This document shows positions 36,670-50,889 of a stretch of DNA of 64,000 bases, in pieces. Made by a program: the position numbers and the translations under genes. Within the stretch, counting starts at the first letter, position 1. Each line of letters opens with the position of its first letter. The notes below the pieces were generated by a model. It worked only from the letters and a program-made list of their open reading frames with translations, was not told the DNA's origin and did no database searches. This stretch comes from Varroa destructor (lineage: Eukaryota; Arthropoda; Arachnida; Mesostigmata; Varroidae), in NCBI RefSeq assembly GCF_002443255.2, contig NW_019211458.1, positions 18,223,939-18,287,938 on the forward strand. The letters run 5' to 3'.

Positions 36670-39600
36670 CTACACAACGCACAAATTAGCCCACACAGTT
36701 TATGGTAAACAACTATATACGGAATGGGCAAATGAATGCGGTTGGAATTGGTGGCAAATTTGGTCATGACCGTGTGAACGATCAACGCCTAAACCAAGGG
36801 TTTCCTAATGCCTTGTTATATTGCTATATTGGTTAACCATATACTGTAGAAGGCAATCATGGGTCCGTATTCCAATAATGGTCGGCAGCGAGTGCCAGAC
36901 TAATAGATGATCAGCCAGAACAAATGGATCAACACACTTTCTATGCTCCTTCTTGTAGGACATCTCCAATAAGCCTGACCTCTATTTCGATAGTGAACAG
37001 TACAGGTCATTGTGTCGACGAACAAGTTATCCAGAAGTCATCTATTCGGATAGCGACTCACATATTGAGATTGATTTATTACTTCGACTAAAATTTGACT
37101 TCAGCTAAATCTGACAGTCACATACATAAATAGGTTAAAAAAAAAGTATTTGTAAGTTCATTAGGTTACACGCTATGTACGAACGATGCTGGTTACGATT
37201 CTGCTTCTCGTACTAGGCTTGGATGTACTTGCAGATTGGTTGTGGAGTTCTTGATTTATCAATAGCCTAAATTTCAACTAGTTTTGATGTGTGACACAGA
37301 AACCCGTTTCTACAGCAACCCAATAAAGCAAGATATTTTGGGGTTCAGAGTCGGAGCTAATTTCACTGGTCAGGGATCTATCATATAAGTGAGAACTAGG
37401 CATAGCGATCAATTTATGCATTATTGTTGTTAAATCAGGGAAATGAACAGTTACCTTTTATAGGATCAAATATAATATATTATTACTCGCAAGTTTGAGT
37501 CCAGACATTTACCCGAACTACGTAAGCGAATTAGAGAAACATAATCTAGAGAAAGAACCATGAATTCGTTTGAAACATAACACTGCGCTCGGCGTTTCTT
37601 TAAGAAACATCCATGAACTCTACAGTGTCAAGGCCCGTCTGTTCACCATTGTTTGGACCTTGGACGTCACAATCTTTACCTCAATATTGCCTAACATCGC
37701 TATATATTCCTGCCTCTCGGAGAACATAGCTGCACCTCTTTTATATATATATATAAGACATCTTAATTTAAATGGCTGAAGTTCCCCATCGATTGGGGAT
37801 TGCCGTCCTGCCAATTTCATTCTGTAGAGAGGCATGTTTGAAATATTTACTTTTCAAATGAAATGATCATTTTGCATTTATTTGAGGTCTGCTTTGTGTC
37901 GCTATTCCCTTTTTTTCGAGCCGTAGACGACAACCACGACTTGCCTTTTTTTCTTTTCGGTCGAACTTTTTAGGCGGTGTCAGGATTTCTCTAGGATACT
38001 GTTCTTTTTTCCAAGCCTCCTTGCCATGGCTGCGATGGCGCGAGCAAGGGAGGTCGATAAGCCTCCCCCAGTTCTTGTTTCGGCTGGTGTTGTTTCGTAA
38101 TTGAAGGTTCTTTTTTTGCAGGCTGTTTTACTCTGTGCATGGGCTCTTCCAATCAACCGACATGTTCGGCCTATAGATTCATCAATTCTACCAGCTATTG
38201 TTAGCATGACATTTAAATAGGTGATCTGATTGGGCCCAACGTTTCGATTTGTAAGGTGGCTGAGCAAATTTCAACGCCTAAGAAATAGCTCGTCTAGCGC
38301 GATGGGAAACTTAACCGAGATGACCCTGGCCTTGTGACCCGGTGGCACGAGCAGTCTAAACAGTCTAAAGTACTAGTAACTGAAAAGTTAGAGGAACAGG
38401 TAAGAGAAAAGTGGCGGGTTCGTCGATAGTGGTTTGGCCGAGCCCAAATCTCACTGGCCCATGCTGGATAGATCTTGCTCTTCTACTAGTGCATGATAAT
38501 ACCTAAATTGTATTAGTCAAACCCTCTTCAAAATCAGAATAAATTTCCAACTCACGCAGCCTAACCCTTATCACCAAAGATAAGGGACAGCTTGTGGATA
38601 CTGGCATCCAACAGTAATGGAGATAATTTGCCTCTACAAATTACAGCCATCCGAAGATGGCAAAGGCTGACAAAATTTAAAACCCGCTCGGATGATCATG
38701 ATCCAACAAGTCCACAGCTTTCGTAGATTGAGATTGGCAAGAATAAAAACGCTACATAAGACCTAGACTAAGGGGCGATAAGAAACACCAGTCGCAGTTT
38801 GCATCAATTCAACAACTAGGTTGGGCTTCAAAATTTGGCCGATTTAAATACCCAAATAAACTTTCAACAATGGTACGCTAAAAATATCTGAATATAGAAC
38901 AGACGTGAAAACGACAAAAGATAAAGTGATTCACAACCCCTGCAAAAGGCATCTTGATTGTAAAATTTCTGAGGTGAAGTTTTTAAGAAATACTTATTAG
39001 CCACTAGATAATAAAAACACAGTAATATATCAGAGTTGTGAAAGTAGACCATTAATAACCAGCCGACAGTTTTCGAAAAGATGCTGTTTCAGATCTTCAA
39101 AGCAATGAAGTACACAAACTTCGCAGAACTATATCCTCGGACAAGCCATAGTGTTGGGCTGTCAAGCACTGACTTGAAGGAGTAATGGAAATTATATATC
39201 CGAACGAAAGGAAAAAGCGGAGGCGTTAAGCAATACGCGAGAAAAATAAGCTTAACACGGTACTATTAAGCTCACAGCTATAGTTCATTGATAAGTTTTA
39301 AAGAAGTGCGAACTAAAACAGCATTGAATCTCGAGCGAGTCTAGGATGTATTCTTTCTACCAGAGAAATGCCCATCTCGTCTTGAAATATGGCTCTGGGT
39401 AGCGCCTGGGTTGAAACTTGTCTATTCTACTAAGCTTTTGGAAATACTACGTTAACGAACGAATAAGTACGTTTTGCCATACAGTTTATGCAAGCAACAC
39501 GACATAATTATATATGCACTGTCGTAACACGATAATGTGCTAACTGGCAACCACGTGTGCCATATGATTGAGTACCACCGTCTCTATTTTTTTTAGGCCT

Positions 39601-41330
39601 AGGGTAAAATTAGCCAAAATCTGTTTCACCCGACTGAGCGATAACATACACCGTATCGTTTAGCATGGTTCACGGGTACCACAAGCATTTTACGGGAGAC
39701 GGGACATTGTTTGAGGTTCAGATGTAGTTTTTGAAGCGAACGGCAGCTGTTTCGTTCGAACGATACAATTACACCATCATACAATGGCTAGGAAAAAAGC
39801 AAAATGACAATAGGTTTTTGGCCAATACGATGAGTTGACCAATACTAATTTTGCACCTAACTGCATGTATACATAGGCGAACAACTATCCATCACAAGAT
39901 CTAGCTAGCATTGCTACAAACGGGTGCAATCTGATCGCCGCAAGCCGATGATAAGGTGACCTAGCCATCAGCTGGTGACAGCAAGAAGGGTTTCGCGATT
40001 GGGTGCCGTGCACCATGGGTAGCACCACTGCGAAACAGACAGAACGAGTTTTCCACAATAAACTGATTGAGGCGCGCAAAAAATTCCTAGGTCAACGAAA
40101 CAGACCACGTTTTCTTGATTGTAAATGTCAAGCCCCAAAAAACCCGCTCAGGGCGGTGAAAGTATTAGAGATTATGGCTTGACTTTGCTCGATGTTTCAT
40201 AGTAGTCCTGCACCAAGCAGGTATATGTAACGGGGGTTGAATTAATGATTTTTAGCTTTCGCAGTCTGTAAGGCGGGCCTCTAAGCCGGACGCGATCACT
40301 GAGATAACGTTTTATAGATATCTACAAAAAATTAAACTACTGCAAAAATTTATTTTCGATTGTTTCGGTTCAACCGTAAGGTGTTGACGTATTCGTCAAG
40401 AGCTTGAACAGTTATTCACCGTATTTATGCATGTTTAACGGAAACTATCCATGTCCCTAACTCGTCGACGGACGGAGGAGCAGGAACGTGTGTCCGGTTT
40501 TTTTTAATAGGCGGTGATAAGAGGCGAGTCATGTCAGGCCCAGAAACTTAGTCTAATCTGCCTCAGTGTAACAGTTTGAACGATTCAATCCGGAACGTAT
40601 TTATAGCAGATGTGGTGACACGCACAACGATGTCGCCAATCGCAATCTGCGTTTGCAATGGCGAAGTGCAATGAACAGTGTTCCCGAAGGGTGAAGGGAT
40701 AAACTGGGTGGGTGCAATGATGGTGCAAAGACGGAGATAGAGAAATCGACGTTGAAAATTTGAGTACGAACGGACACACATAGATCAGTAATAGCCAGCT
40801 CATCTCCCCTAACTGCTGTGATATGTTCAAAGCAATGATATCAAATGAGACAAATGCAATATAAAATTCAAAAGGGATAGCTGATACTCTCGTGAGCGCC
40901 ACCGGCTTCATTTTTGTTAACGTTTCGATTACGCTTGTTACAGTGGTTTGTCAGACGGCGCGCTGGCCTTATCAGCTAAAGTAACACGCTTCGCCAAAAC
41001 GAAGACACCCCCTAATCTTCCTTGCAAGCGTTAACGTGCCGTAAGGACGTTTGCGCTAGCTACGTGCACCGACACACGGTTATTTCCATTCAGTTTTTCA
41101 AAGTGACAGTGGCGTACGATGCGAGAACAATCGAGCGCTCAGTAGTCTCAGCTAAATTGTTCCGAACGAAATGACGCTATGCTTGCCTGACAGTTCACCC
41201 GGCCGAGACGGGCGTGGAGCGAGCAAGGGAGAGTACAAATCGAATAGGTGACAGCATCTGTGCATAGTGTTCGATTTAGGATTAATTTTTATTCTGTACG
41301 ACGCCGACGCTGGCTGATCGAACTAGTTAT
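36670..41330. other. no supported gene
   Basis: AT-rich with short frames only. A 108-codon minus frame (40585-40911) from a true ATG overlaps a hydrophilic plus frame and has no recognised domain. Confidence 0.35.
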
Positions 41331-41336
41331 ACAAAT

Positions 41337-41382
41337 ATGAACACGATCACGAAGGTGCGCCTAAAACACGTTCAAGAGGTCC
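41337..41382 (+). CDS. candidate first coding exon
   Basis: An ATG at 41337 opens MNTITKVRLKHVQEV and reaches GTCC/GTGAGTAC, a good donor in phase 1. Without splicing the frame stops 34 codons in. A phase-compatible acceptor-like site (ACTTACAAACGTCACAG) near 42212 opens a 63-codon frame starting GQKYNGKIISPSTC. The preceding 200 bases are mixed-composition and promoter-like in texture only. No domain recognised. Confidence 0.2.
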
Positions 41383-42409
41383 GTGAGTACGAAAACCTAC
41401 ACAACAACGGCGATGCTTTCGGTCTGTCTGAATCGGTCAACTAGGCGAGCGGCTGAAGAACTGATGGGCCGATTACAAATGGCACACAACAGTTTACTAT
41501 GTATCCAACGGCTATACAAACCTTCTGTCAAGTGTTACAAGTGCTCATCAAAAAACCGTCCGTTTAGAGCCTTATTCTGGAACAGATATTTGTCCTTAAC
41601 CCAAATCGAGCCGACAGCCTAAAGTGTCATAGAAGGCAATTGTTCTTGTCGCCCGAATGCTCTACATGTTGGAGGAGACGGCTAGCTATCGCGAGATCAA
41701 TGATAATTGCGTTATAGTGATTTATGCAAGTCCGTTAGAATGCATTCCCTATTGAGGTATCCACTGTCTGTTTTCGGAACGGGGCCGGTGTACTTTTAAG
41801 TTGGGTGCTAGTTACTTAAGGAAAGTTGTTGGAGCGTGTCATAGTGAAGATTTCCTAGGCAAATCGAGCATGTGCAAAATAATCACTTGGTTTCTGCGTG
41901 GTTCTAATTAATGAACTGTAAAATCGACTAAAAACTGATCGCCTAGTTGTTCGCTGATACTCAATAATTCATTTTATCTTTTGAATATTTCAACAATATT
42001 ATTCAAGAACTTGATCCTATAGCATAGGACGTAACACGTACATTTTCGGAAAGAGGAAAGGATCCTCTTTTTCTCGTCTGACACAGACACCATCATAATA
42101 AATATTGCGTGCACTACTACTATATTCTCTCGGCGCAAAACTTAGTGGATTTTGAACCCTGTATTGCGATGGAGTGACCGAGGGGTTCGGTGCATACTTA
42201 CAAACGTCACAGGTGGACAAAAATATAACGGCAAGATTATTTCTCCATCCACCTGCCCCGCTCCAACCATCGTGTATATTTCACACGCTGGTAGGGACAG
42301 TGAAACAAAAAAAATTCGGACCTATATGCTTCATATAATCCAGACAAGACTACTCGTTGCTTCGATAACAAGGAGGCCCAGAAACCCGGCTGGGCCAAAG
42401 TAATCCAAG

Positions 42410-45400
42410 GTCAGGGACACCGCCGCTCACACCATCAGTAGACATAGCAGTTACGGTGTGGCTGTTGTGCGCTACATACCATTGCTACTAAATCGCAACG
42501 TTAGGCGCAAAGGCGCTAAATATACCCGCTAACCACACCCAATAAACACAAGTCATCATCGTTGTATAATCTTCGGGTAGGTCTAGCGTAATGTGTTGAA
42601 TATGCAACGGAATAACAAGGGAGATGATTGTATTGCATAAATGCGTACGTTGTGCTTGTAGAAGATCCGTGTTGGTTAGCAAAGAACAAACCTGATTCAG
42701 TTTGACCTGAGCACTTACGTGTATCAGCGATCGGACGGAGAAGTCCTTCGAATCAACTAGTCGGGTTAATACAGGAGAACTAAATATGACATATTAATAA
42801 CGTTTTCGTACTTCTTTCTAACAAATTGAAATATCAAATTTAACAGATGTCTCAAACAGAGGCGTGGGAGCAACTTGTCTTTAGCTCTGCATCCGCAGTG
42901 GCCAATCCACCTTTTGCGGTCAAATGTCAAGATTCGCCGAATCAGTCGTGATACGAAAATAAGGCCAAGGACATCATTTCATTGTTCTAGCGCGCGCCTT
43001 CTAGTTTCAACTATGCGATATTGTGACCAGGAAGACTAAAATCAATGTACGTCCGCGTCTGAAAAGGTCTCCATAATCAGTCTATAATAATGGTTGGTCT
43101 AGGAGAAAAAAAAACGTTCTGTGGCTCCGATGATGTTATAAGGTGATTGTCAATATAATTGCGTATATTATATCAGTAATTGATTTATTGTAGGGGTAAT
43201 CATAAATGCTACTCTGCGTTCATTTTCTCGTGCTTACGTACACCCCTGTTGTTCTCTGTAGCAGATATTTCTGACCTGTACAATGATGTTTGATTGATTC
43301 GGGAAAAACCCGAAGTAATAATGCACGATACAACCGCCGCGAACACACGTTTTGCTGGGTCACATTATGCTATATACAGAATTGATGCATCTGACATTTG
43401 CCAGCGATGACAATACCGTCATTGACGTAAATTGAAACTACTGCTAACCAAATCTACAACAGCAAAACAACCGCAACAGTCGATTTCTTCTTTCGATCTA
43501 AATCGAAAGTACTCACGAAGCCTCTAGATGCAACCACTTTATTATAGTCACCCCAAGAACTAAGTTTCTTACGCTTATCGGTATTAAGTCTAACTAATGC
43601 GGCCCGGAGATAATACGAATAGGTAGTGGTAGTCACCACAATAAGAAAAGTATACAATGAAGTTAAACATGATTTACATTGGATAATGCTTCATAATAAG
43701 ATAAAGGAAATGTAAATATTCAGCGGGACACAGGTTATCGAGTCAGCATGTGACGTTTGTTAGCAGCAGGGCCGCCCAGATCTTATTTGTCGTTCGTCCG
43801 GAGCCATGGTTCGGTTACTTCTACTGCATGTACTCATGCACGTAGAACGAAGGTTTGCCTGTAAACTAGTGAACAATTTTTGTAATGCATGGCAAATTCA
43901 ATCATCTGAAGCCGACGCAGGCTTCAAAACAATGCGGGGAACAAAAAAAAGGATAGGGTAAAAGTACACTGCCACGTTTTGCATCTGCATCAAATACGTT
44001 TGGTTCCGAAGGTACATACGGCAAAGGTAATCCTTAGTTGCATAGGACCGAAATGGAAGGAGTTGACATCAATAGTTGCAACAAATTACCCGTCTGACCA
44101 TGATAAAATAACAGTATCGTTCAGATCGTTCTGTAAAAAATTGGTTGAATACTAAAAAAAGCTTTATAGGAGAGTATTTTGTTTGAAAATAATTTCACTT
44201 GACCACTAATTCAATACACAAACGTGTAAGTCAATATAAAACAAAAAAACTTATAGCAAAGAAGACTTCCCCGCAAGCCTGTTTAAGTCTTCGACCGAAA
44301 CGAATCCATTACCTCAAGATTAGCACTATTTAGAAAGTCTCCGTCCATTTACTCGTTCATTCTATCGGCCTATTGCAAACGGAAAATATATTAAGTGACT
44401 AATTAAATGTGCACTAACCCTTTTCAAACGTCACTCCTAAGCCTTGCTCACGTTAAAGTTGAACCTGCTCTGCGTTTCGCGCCTATCAACACAATAAGTG
44501 TTACGATTTAAGGACAAGAAGAAGATCTGCAATCTCAGTTACCCCATGCCACTACTAATCCTGATCTGGAGAGCTGAGGAGGTGAACAAGCGACCCCCGC
44601 CTGCTGTTACTGTACGTTCAAGACAAGACCGAAATGAAGAATAATTTGTTGAGCCTGGCCACGATCACCATTACGGCCTCTGTCTATCTATTATTGATGA
44701 ACAATACACCACTTCCATCATGCACTAAGCAAATGGTATCGCGCACGAAGGCGAGCAGTGGTAGAAATCGGTAAGAGATGGCCTGCTTCCAGTCTTGTTT
44801 ATGGGTTCCCCTTACTTCTGCTGCTGCTGTTGCTCCGACGACTAGCAAGTTATGGCTCGTCGTCGATTGTTGTTAGCATGAAAGGGGCTAACAGGCTACC
44901 TGGATTATGAGAGAGACCGGACAATCAGAGCTGATCGGACTGATTCTGCAAATTCATTTGATATTAAATATGGACTCATATGAAGAAATGAACTATCGCT
45001 CCATAGGTTTTGCAAACGGTTATGTAAGACACATAAAGAAGAAACGGAACAGGACGCATGAAGTTGTGGGCCTCCGTATGTATATGTATGGATTAGAATT
45101 TAATCTCCCTTCTTGTAACAACCGATTCTAATAACTGGACAGGGCCAATGTGGTCGTTCGTCAATTAAACAACAGTTTTTTACTATCAACATGAGCAGAA
45201 ATTTCAAGAAATGGTTAGACAAGGAGAACTGCACAGGACAAATCGAACCTCCATGGAGGTCAAGGCCGTCGACATGCGAGTGTATAAAAGTGATCAGAAC
45301 GGGCTTGTTATCAGTTACTGCTGACAGTAACAAGTACCCCGTACTATAGCTTTTTGGATTAATCATTTTACTACAATTGCTTATTCTTAGCAGGTCATTG

Positions 45401-45679
45401 TTACTTCCGCGTATCCGTCTCCGCACATGAAGCTCCATAATAACGCGCCCAAGAGATATTTTATTAACTAGTTATGGTTATCCAAGGAAGTTTACAGCGA
45501 ATGGTAAATCTCTTGGGTCATGCACCTAGTTTCTAGTGATATATTGGACCTTAATGAGCAAGGGAATTCATTCTAATATACCAAAAACAGTTAGGGTTAT
45601 AACATGGTGAAAATTATTGTGTATTCAATTCTAGGTACTTATGTCGTTATTGTTGTATAAAAGCGGGTGTAGAATGAAG

Positions 45680-45716
<37 letters not shown>

Positions 45717-48700
45717 CATCAATGGCTATTTAGACGTCAAATTATCCGTGCAATATGTGCAGGCAATGTATGGCAATAAACTTTTGTTTATCATGAGAGC
45801 TCATGACAAGTCAACTATACAGTCGCATATCATGAAAGATAAACACGAAAAGGATAGTTGAAGCTTTTCTGTGAAGTGTTTAAATGTTTTTACCGCTTCT
45901 TCTAAGTGTAACTTCTTATCGTCCCCACAAAGGCCACACTTTATTGTTTTAGCACTTTCCCTATCAGACATTAGGTGGCAGTTCAGAGTTTATAAGAGCG
46001 TGGGTTTGTGCATGCCGTGTGCGCACTTACCTAAGTGGCCATCTCCCCACAAGGGGAAAATCTAGTCGTATGTAGACGCTATTTCTTACTCTGGACCTGC
46101 TTCTCGCCAGAAGATGCCAGATATAATGCCAGCAGTGAAGAGCAACATGTAATAGTATAGCATTTCATTACAGCGGCCTACCGGGATATGGTATAGGCCA
46201 CACTGATCGACCTATTACGAAATGTTTTTCTGTTCTATTCTCGAAAGATCTAGAAACTGAAGCTGCTGCTGCTGGGACAAATGAATCATAAATCATGACC
46301 ACAGTGCTATATGTTCATGAGAATTATCAAAATCAAAAAGAAAAGTGAACGCTCTCTTTCCGCATACTAGAATATGCAGCTTGCTACAGTCGACACGTAT
46401 AGTAGAATTGGTCTACCTTTAGGCTGCATATTTTATGGCCTTAATTATCCATCTTTTACTTTGCCTAACGTAAATACACAACGTTTTATTTTGGTAGAAC
46501 TGATTCTTAATGTAATACTAAAAACTGGGCATTATATACGATTACGACCAAGGTAAATAAAATGATTAATCAAGACTCAAGGATTAAATTCACTGAGAAG
46601 TTAGGCGGATCTTGTGATTCGAGTTGCCAACGAACAATTCACTGCTCTAGTCAACAAATTTGAGCAACTGGTGGGGTGCCTGTGGTAACATCTGACGCCA
46701 ACCCACTACTAGCCTCTCTTCCGTCGTATTGCGTAGCTACGCGATTTGGCGTTACTTGAGGAGACTTCAGCAGTACGCAGGCTCAAGATCAGTCGTTTCG
46801 TAGCTTCAGGCTCATAGGCGAGCGTTGCGAAATTGGCAAATCGAGCGACGCTTGGTCGTTAAGTAGGCAGAATTCGTTTGGCACCAGATTCTTTCCCAGA
46901 CGAGAATGGCTGGCGCATTCAGACCGTACGCGTCTGATACGAGAGACCGCCAGGCAAGACCCTTTTTACGACCGGTTGTGATCGTCTAGGAATTTGTCGA
47001 ATAAAGAATGGATATAATAAATAGCAATCAATTGGTGTGCTTGAAACACATTTTTCACCGTTTATGCGGGATACGGTTTAATTTGTGTTCATGAGCAAAA
47101 GTTCTTTATCTAGTCAGATTATTCTGAAAACGTTCGGTATCATTGTTCTAACCAATCGATTGTCGGCAAACTCCGAAGTGTCTTTGTACATGGTAATTCT
47201 CTGAAAAAATATCGGATTAAGTCTGGAGGCGTTAGTTATTTCAAAATGTGTTATATTTATATAACACAAGATATTAAGCATTTTTTTTGTCATTTTCTTT
47301 ATGATAATAATCAGTATAGGACACATACTGAAACCCAGCTATAATTAAAAATGTAACAGTCTATTTAAACGGTGCCATTAGAGGTATAATAACGATCCTT
47401 ACTATGTGCTGATATCTATACGCGCACCCAAAAACTGAAGTTGCATAGTTAGAACATGCATTTCAGTACTTCAGACAGATTCTGTTATAGCTATTTGTTT
47501 ACATCGATTTCTGTTCATGAAGGAATCGGCGGCCAGATTCAGGACAATCCATGACGCTGACTGGGAGACAGAAACGGACGTGGCGTTTTTTTTGAAATCG
47601 TACGAGTTTTCAGAGAGATCTTAACGGTTCTCGCGTTTATTCTATTCCCTGAACAACACTGCTGAAGGATTTCAGCATGAAACGAGCACAGACCGGTTGC
47701 CTCGATGTTTAAGAGAACTTCGTATCGTCCTGCTAAAAAAAAGAAGGCTACTTTTACGTCTACGTATTCATATTGAAGAGTAATTTTTTCAAACGTTCAA
47801 GTATATTTAACGATAAAGTTAGAAACTAAGTACTGTTACCCTTCAAATTTCAAATTTTTCGATCAGAACTTGATCGACACTTGTCAACTTATGTGGCTAA
47901 CTGAAATCGAGAGCAGCTGTTCCAGTTCATACAGAAATAGACAACATAGGAAAACACCGACTTTTATTTTACGAGATCGCATCTCACAGTGTCAAGAGTT
48001 TTCCTATGAAGACCTGTCATTGAACTTTAATGTAGAAATCTAAATACCTTCACAATTAATTTCAAGTAATGGTTTGTACAATTTGTCCCATTAAGTCTCT
48101 TTCAGATGGGGGGCAACCCAGGCAAGGTTGTACAGTTTTAGACTAGTGACTAAGCCATCCCAAAAAGTCGTGTTTTTTTATTTGTGGATCTTATATTTCG
48201 TATGATTTCCTGTCGTAACAGCAAAGGTTCCAAAGACACACATTTATTCAGTGCTAGTCCTTCGTTCCCTCATAAGTACTATGTATTCCTTCGTGTGGTG
48301 CATTTTTTGGGCACAGCCTCCGACATCCAAAAAGAACTACGTACAGATCGATATGAAAGATATTACTATTATTAGTATTAATCTACGGTCGCAAACGGGT
48401 ATGCTGAAAAGATTGCAAGGAAGCTGAACCCTCTATGACTTGGGAGGACTAAAAGCATTGAGCACATATCGCAGACATACGTATAAAGTATAACTGGAGT
48501 CGATTATATAGGCGCCTACGAGGCAGGCAGTGAAAGACAAGTACAGATCGACTCCAATGCACAAGCTGGAAGAGTGATTCATACTATCACAATATCGGGG
48601 CAAGCTTCCATATAGACAAGCTGTAGATCTCCTCTTCAAGGTCACTGAAAATGGTTTGTCAAATGGATAGTCTGCTCACTACCCAATTTCCTATCGATCG

Positions 48701-49140
48701 AAGCAAGCCTTGCTACCTATGAAAGTGAATGGAGTTGTACTGCAAAAGTTTGTCGATAATTTTCAATTACATGCTAGGTGCTATGCTCGATATGACAAGC
48801 CCCTGGTTCGTAGGAAATTTGGTTTTTAAAAAGATTGTCCAGCAGCTACCTCCTGCTGCATCTTCTCTTCGACATGTTCCGCCTACTCTATATGCAGTCC
48901 ATATACACCGGTTCCATGGTGACCGAAGCTATTTTGAAACGCTAGTGTATGCCTGGACGTTCAAGTGGCTTTCATTGTGTGTGCTCTCATTACGTGTCTA
49001 TGCTATATTTATATGAGCGCATCACGCCACACAACTGAGGTATCTATTAATGAAATAGCAGACCTGCAACGAGAACTCTAGCCCTAATCGAGGAGGACTT
49101 GTCAACGATTTGAATTTAATAAAAACGAAACCGTAAAAGC
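42410..49140. other. no supported gene
   Basis: A 112-codon minus frame (45100-45438) and a 38-codon ATG frame at 47518 (MKESAARFRTIHDADWETET) are the most protein-like pieces. Neither has good splice context or a recognised domain. Confidence 0.3.
45680..45716 (+). repeat. A-run followed by (TA)n
   Basis: Fifteen As lead directly into about 22 bases of TA repeat. This compound microsatellite is a common end point of retroposed poly(A) tails, but no element body is recognised. Confidence 0.9.
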
Positions 49141-49146
49141 GACGTT

Positions 49147-49753
49147 CTACTGTAATATTAATATTAACTTGAACTTGTCCTCCACTCCAACACGGTCAAT
49201 AGTACGCGGATAAGCGTGCCTGGATGCTGAATGACAAAGGAAGGTCAACATACGTTCGAGTGATTTGATCCCAATGCGAACAGTGCGATTAAATGTCGTC
49301 ATGCAACGATATCGTACACGTACCTTGTCATAAATATTTGCCGCAACAACAATCATTAAATAAAAGGATGTTTTATACTTCGGCTATGATTGGACGGACG
49401 CCCGTAGAAGTTTCGGCCAGGAAAAGGCGTATCGTCATTTTCATTTAGGCTCACTGGTAGAACAATAGACTATGAAATAGCACACACTACTACTTGGCAG
49501 ATCCCGTTCGTAAAAATAATTAACTTTATCTATTATACTTACGGTTTCTGCTCAACAGCTCGTATCCCGATACAGTATTCGGTTGCCTTTCACAACGACG
49601 AGTTCGGTAATTGATTTCACTAGCATCTAATTGTTTTCTATAACGAACATATTGATTTGCTCTGTCGTTAAATGTATGATAAGTGTATATAAGCTGGACA
49701 AGGTCACTGCAACAGCAATCAATTCGATAGCTGGCGAACTTCAGTTGGTCCAC
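49147..49753 (-). CDS. candidate two-exon 3' end, unrecognised
   Basis: A frame open from about 49786 down to 49543 ends at an exact ACC/GTAAGTATAA donor in phase 1. It contains VRYRKQLDASEINYRTRRCE. A good acceptor (GACCTTCCTTTGTCATTCAG) opens 49226-49147 in phase 1. The join reads LLSRN then PSRHAYPRTIDRVGVEDKF and stops. The first exon has no in-frame ATG, so an upstream exon is needed. It would lie in or beyond the GC-rich block at 49.8-50.1 kb, where an ATG-started short frame with a possible donor exists (49933 to about 49847). No domain recognised. Confidence 0.25.
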
Positions 49754-49839
49754 AAAGTTACCAACGGTCGGTACACTTTTCGGCGTACGTTAGGAAGTTT
49801 TTACTTTGCGTGATAGTTACAGCCGGAGCTCTTTCCACG

Positions 49840-50130
49840 CTAATCTACCTTAGACACGGCCTTGCCCACCAGAGGTTGAGGGTCGCCTGAAATCCCTCAC
49901 CCAAACCAGCTACCGGAACTCCCCTGTCCATGTGAGCCCTCTTATCCGTACGCAACGAATGCTAGTGAGAGGTTACACCTAGCGCTCAATTTTTGCGCGA
50001 GTTCCTGAATGGCTAATCCGCGTACGGTAGCTGCCCCGTAGACGCTTCGGTACCTGGGGCTAACGTTCAGGTATGAACGAACCATCACCATCAAGTGACG
50101 GCTACATTAGAGAATGCATAATTCACTAGC
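49840..50130. other. GC-rich block of unknown nature
   Basis: About 290 bases in AT-rich surroundings, with balanced, repeat-element-like composition on the minus strand (for example GGACAGGGGAGTTCCGG and CCTCTGGTGGGCAAGGCC). A short minus frame from an ATG at 49933 reads MDRGVPVAGLGEGFQATL. I do not recognise a tRNA, rRNA, snRNA or known transposon in it. It could be a fragment of a retroelement or a conserved exon. Confidence 0.3.
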
Positions 50131-50311
50131 ACTCACTGCGGCAGAGCAGAAGAGTACTCAGGGATTCTCCCTTTATATGGTATGAGTCGAATGTACCTGC
50201 CATGCGCATCTCGCAGCCTAGGATTTGACTTTGAGCAGATACGTATCTCTTTGGCAGGTCAAAACAGACTGCCTCTAGTAAACGCCAGCGAGAATACCGC
50301 ATCCAGAGCTC

Positions 50312-50500
50312 ATGGTACCAGAAAGAATCGTCCTTAGAGAGTACTTTAGCAACTCGGGCGAAGAATCACTTATCCACTCAGATGCACAGTATGCAAAATT
50401 GGAGCAGAGCGTCGAGGATTTTGTAATGGAGCCCTTCAGGGACCTCGACTGTTACCAGATCGGCATCGGCAAGTTAACGAAGTGCTTCTCGAGCTGTTAG
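50312..50500 (+). CDS. candidate terminal exon, unrecognised
   Basis: The frame opens about eight codons before the ATG at 50312 and runs to TAG at 50498-50500. The product is hydrophilic and acidic (LREYFSNSGEESLIHSDAQY...), ending LTKCFSSC. The nearest acceptor-like site in frame (about 50290) has only a mediocre pyrimidine tract. It lies on the opposite strand to the 49.1-49.8 kb model. No domain recognised. Confidence 0.2.
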   Translation: MVPERIVLREYFSNSGEESLIHSDAQYAKLEQSVEDFVMEPFRDLDCYQIGIGKLTKCFSSC

Positions 50501-50589
50501 TATCAGTGTGTCTGGTGTACTTGACATATGAGACAAAAAAAAAGTTTTTCGAACTGCGATCTACAATAGTCACGGCGTGTTTCAGTCTC

Positions 50590-50637
50590 TATGTAATAAT
50601 ACATTCAATTGTATATGTAATAATACATTCAATTGTA
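50590..50637 (+). repeat. perfect 24-bp tandem duplication
   Basis: The unit TATGTAATAATACATTCAAT plus TGTA occurs twice, head to tail, with no mismatch. It is AT-rich and lies about 90 bases after the 50500 stop. Confidence 0.95.
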
Positions 50638-50889
50638 GGCTTGCTTCAATTTTTCAATTAGCATATGCAAGTTACTTAGTTTAATCGTTATTTGCTTCCA
50701 CTTATAAATAAAGTGGTAAATGTCACTCTGGGCAGGACATCTGGGTCTGTGCAATGCACGTCCACCTGTGGACAAAAACTTAGCCAAAATTTATCTTCCA
50801 GAATGATTTACTATTCAATACGCAGTTGTACGACGCATTTGAAATTGAAACTCGTAGCTTAAAATTAAAGACGCTTAGACCTGTGATAG

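Noticed and set aside
40585..40911. 108-codon minus-strand frame from a true ATG.
   Set aside because: Overlaps an equally plausible plus-strand frame; His- and Cys-rich low-confidence product with no known domain.
45100..45438. 112-codon minus-strand frame.
   Set aside because: Chance length, no domain, no convincing promoter, poly(A) or splice signals.
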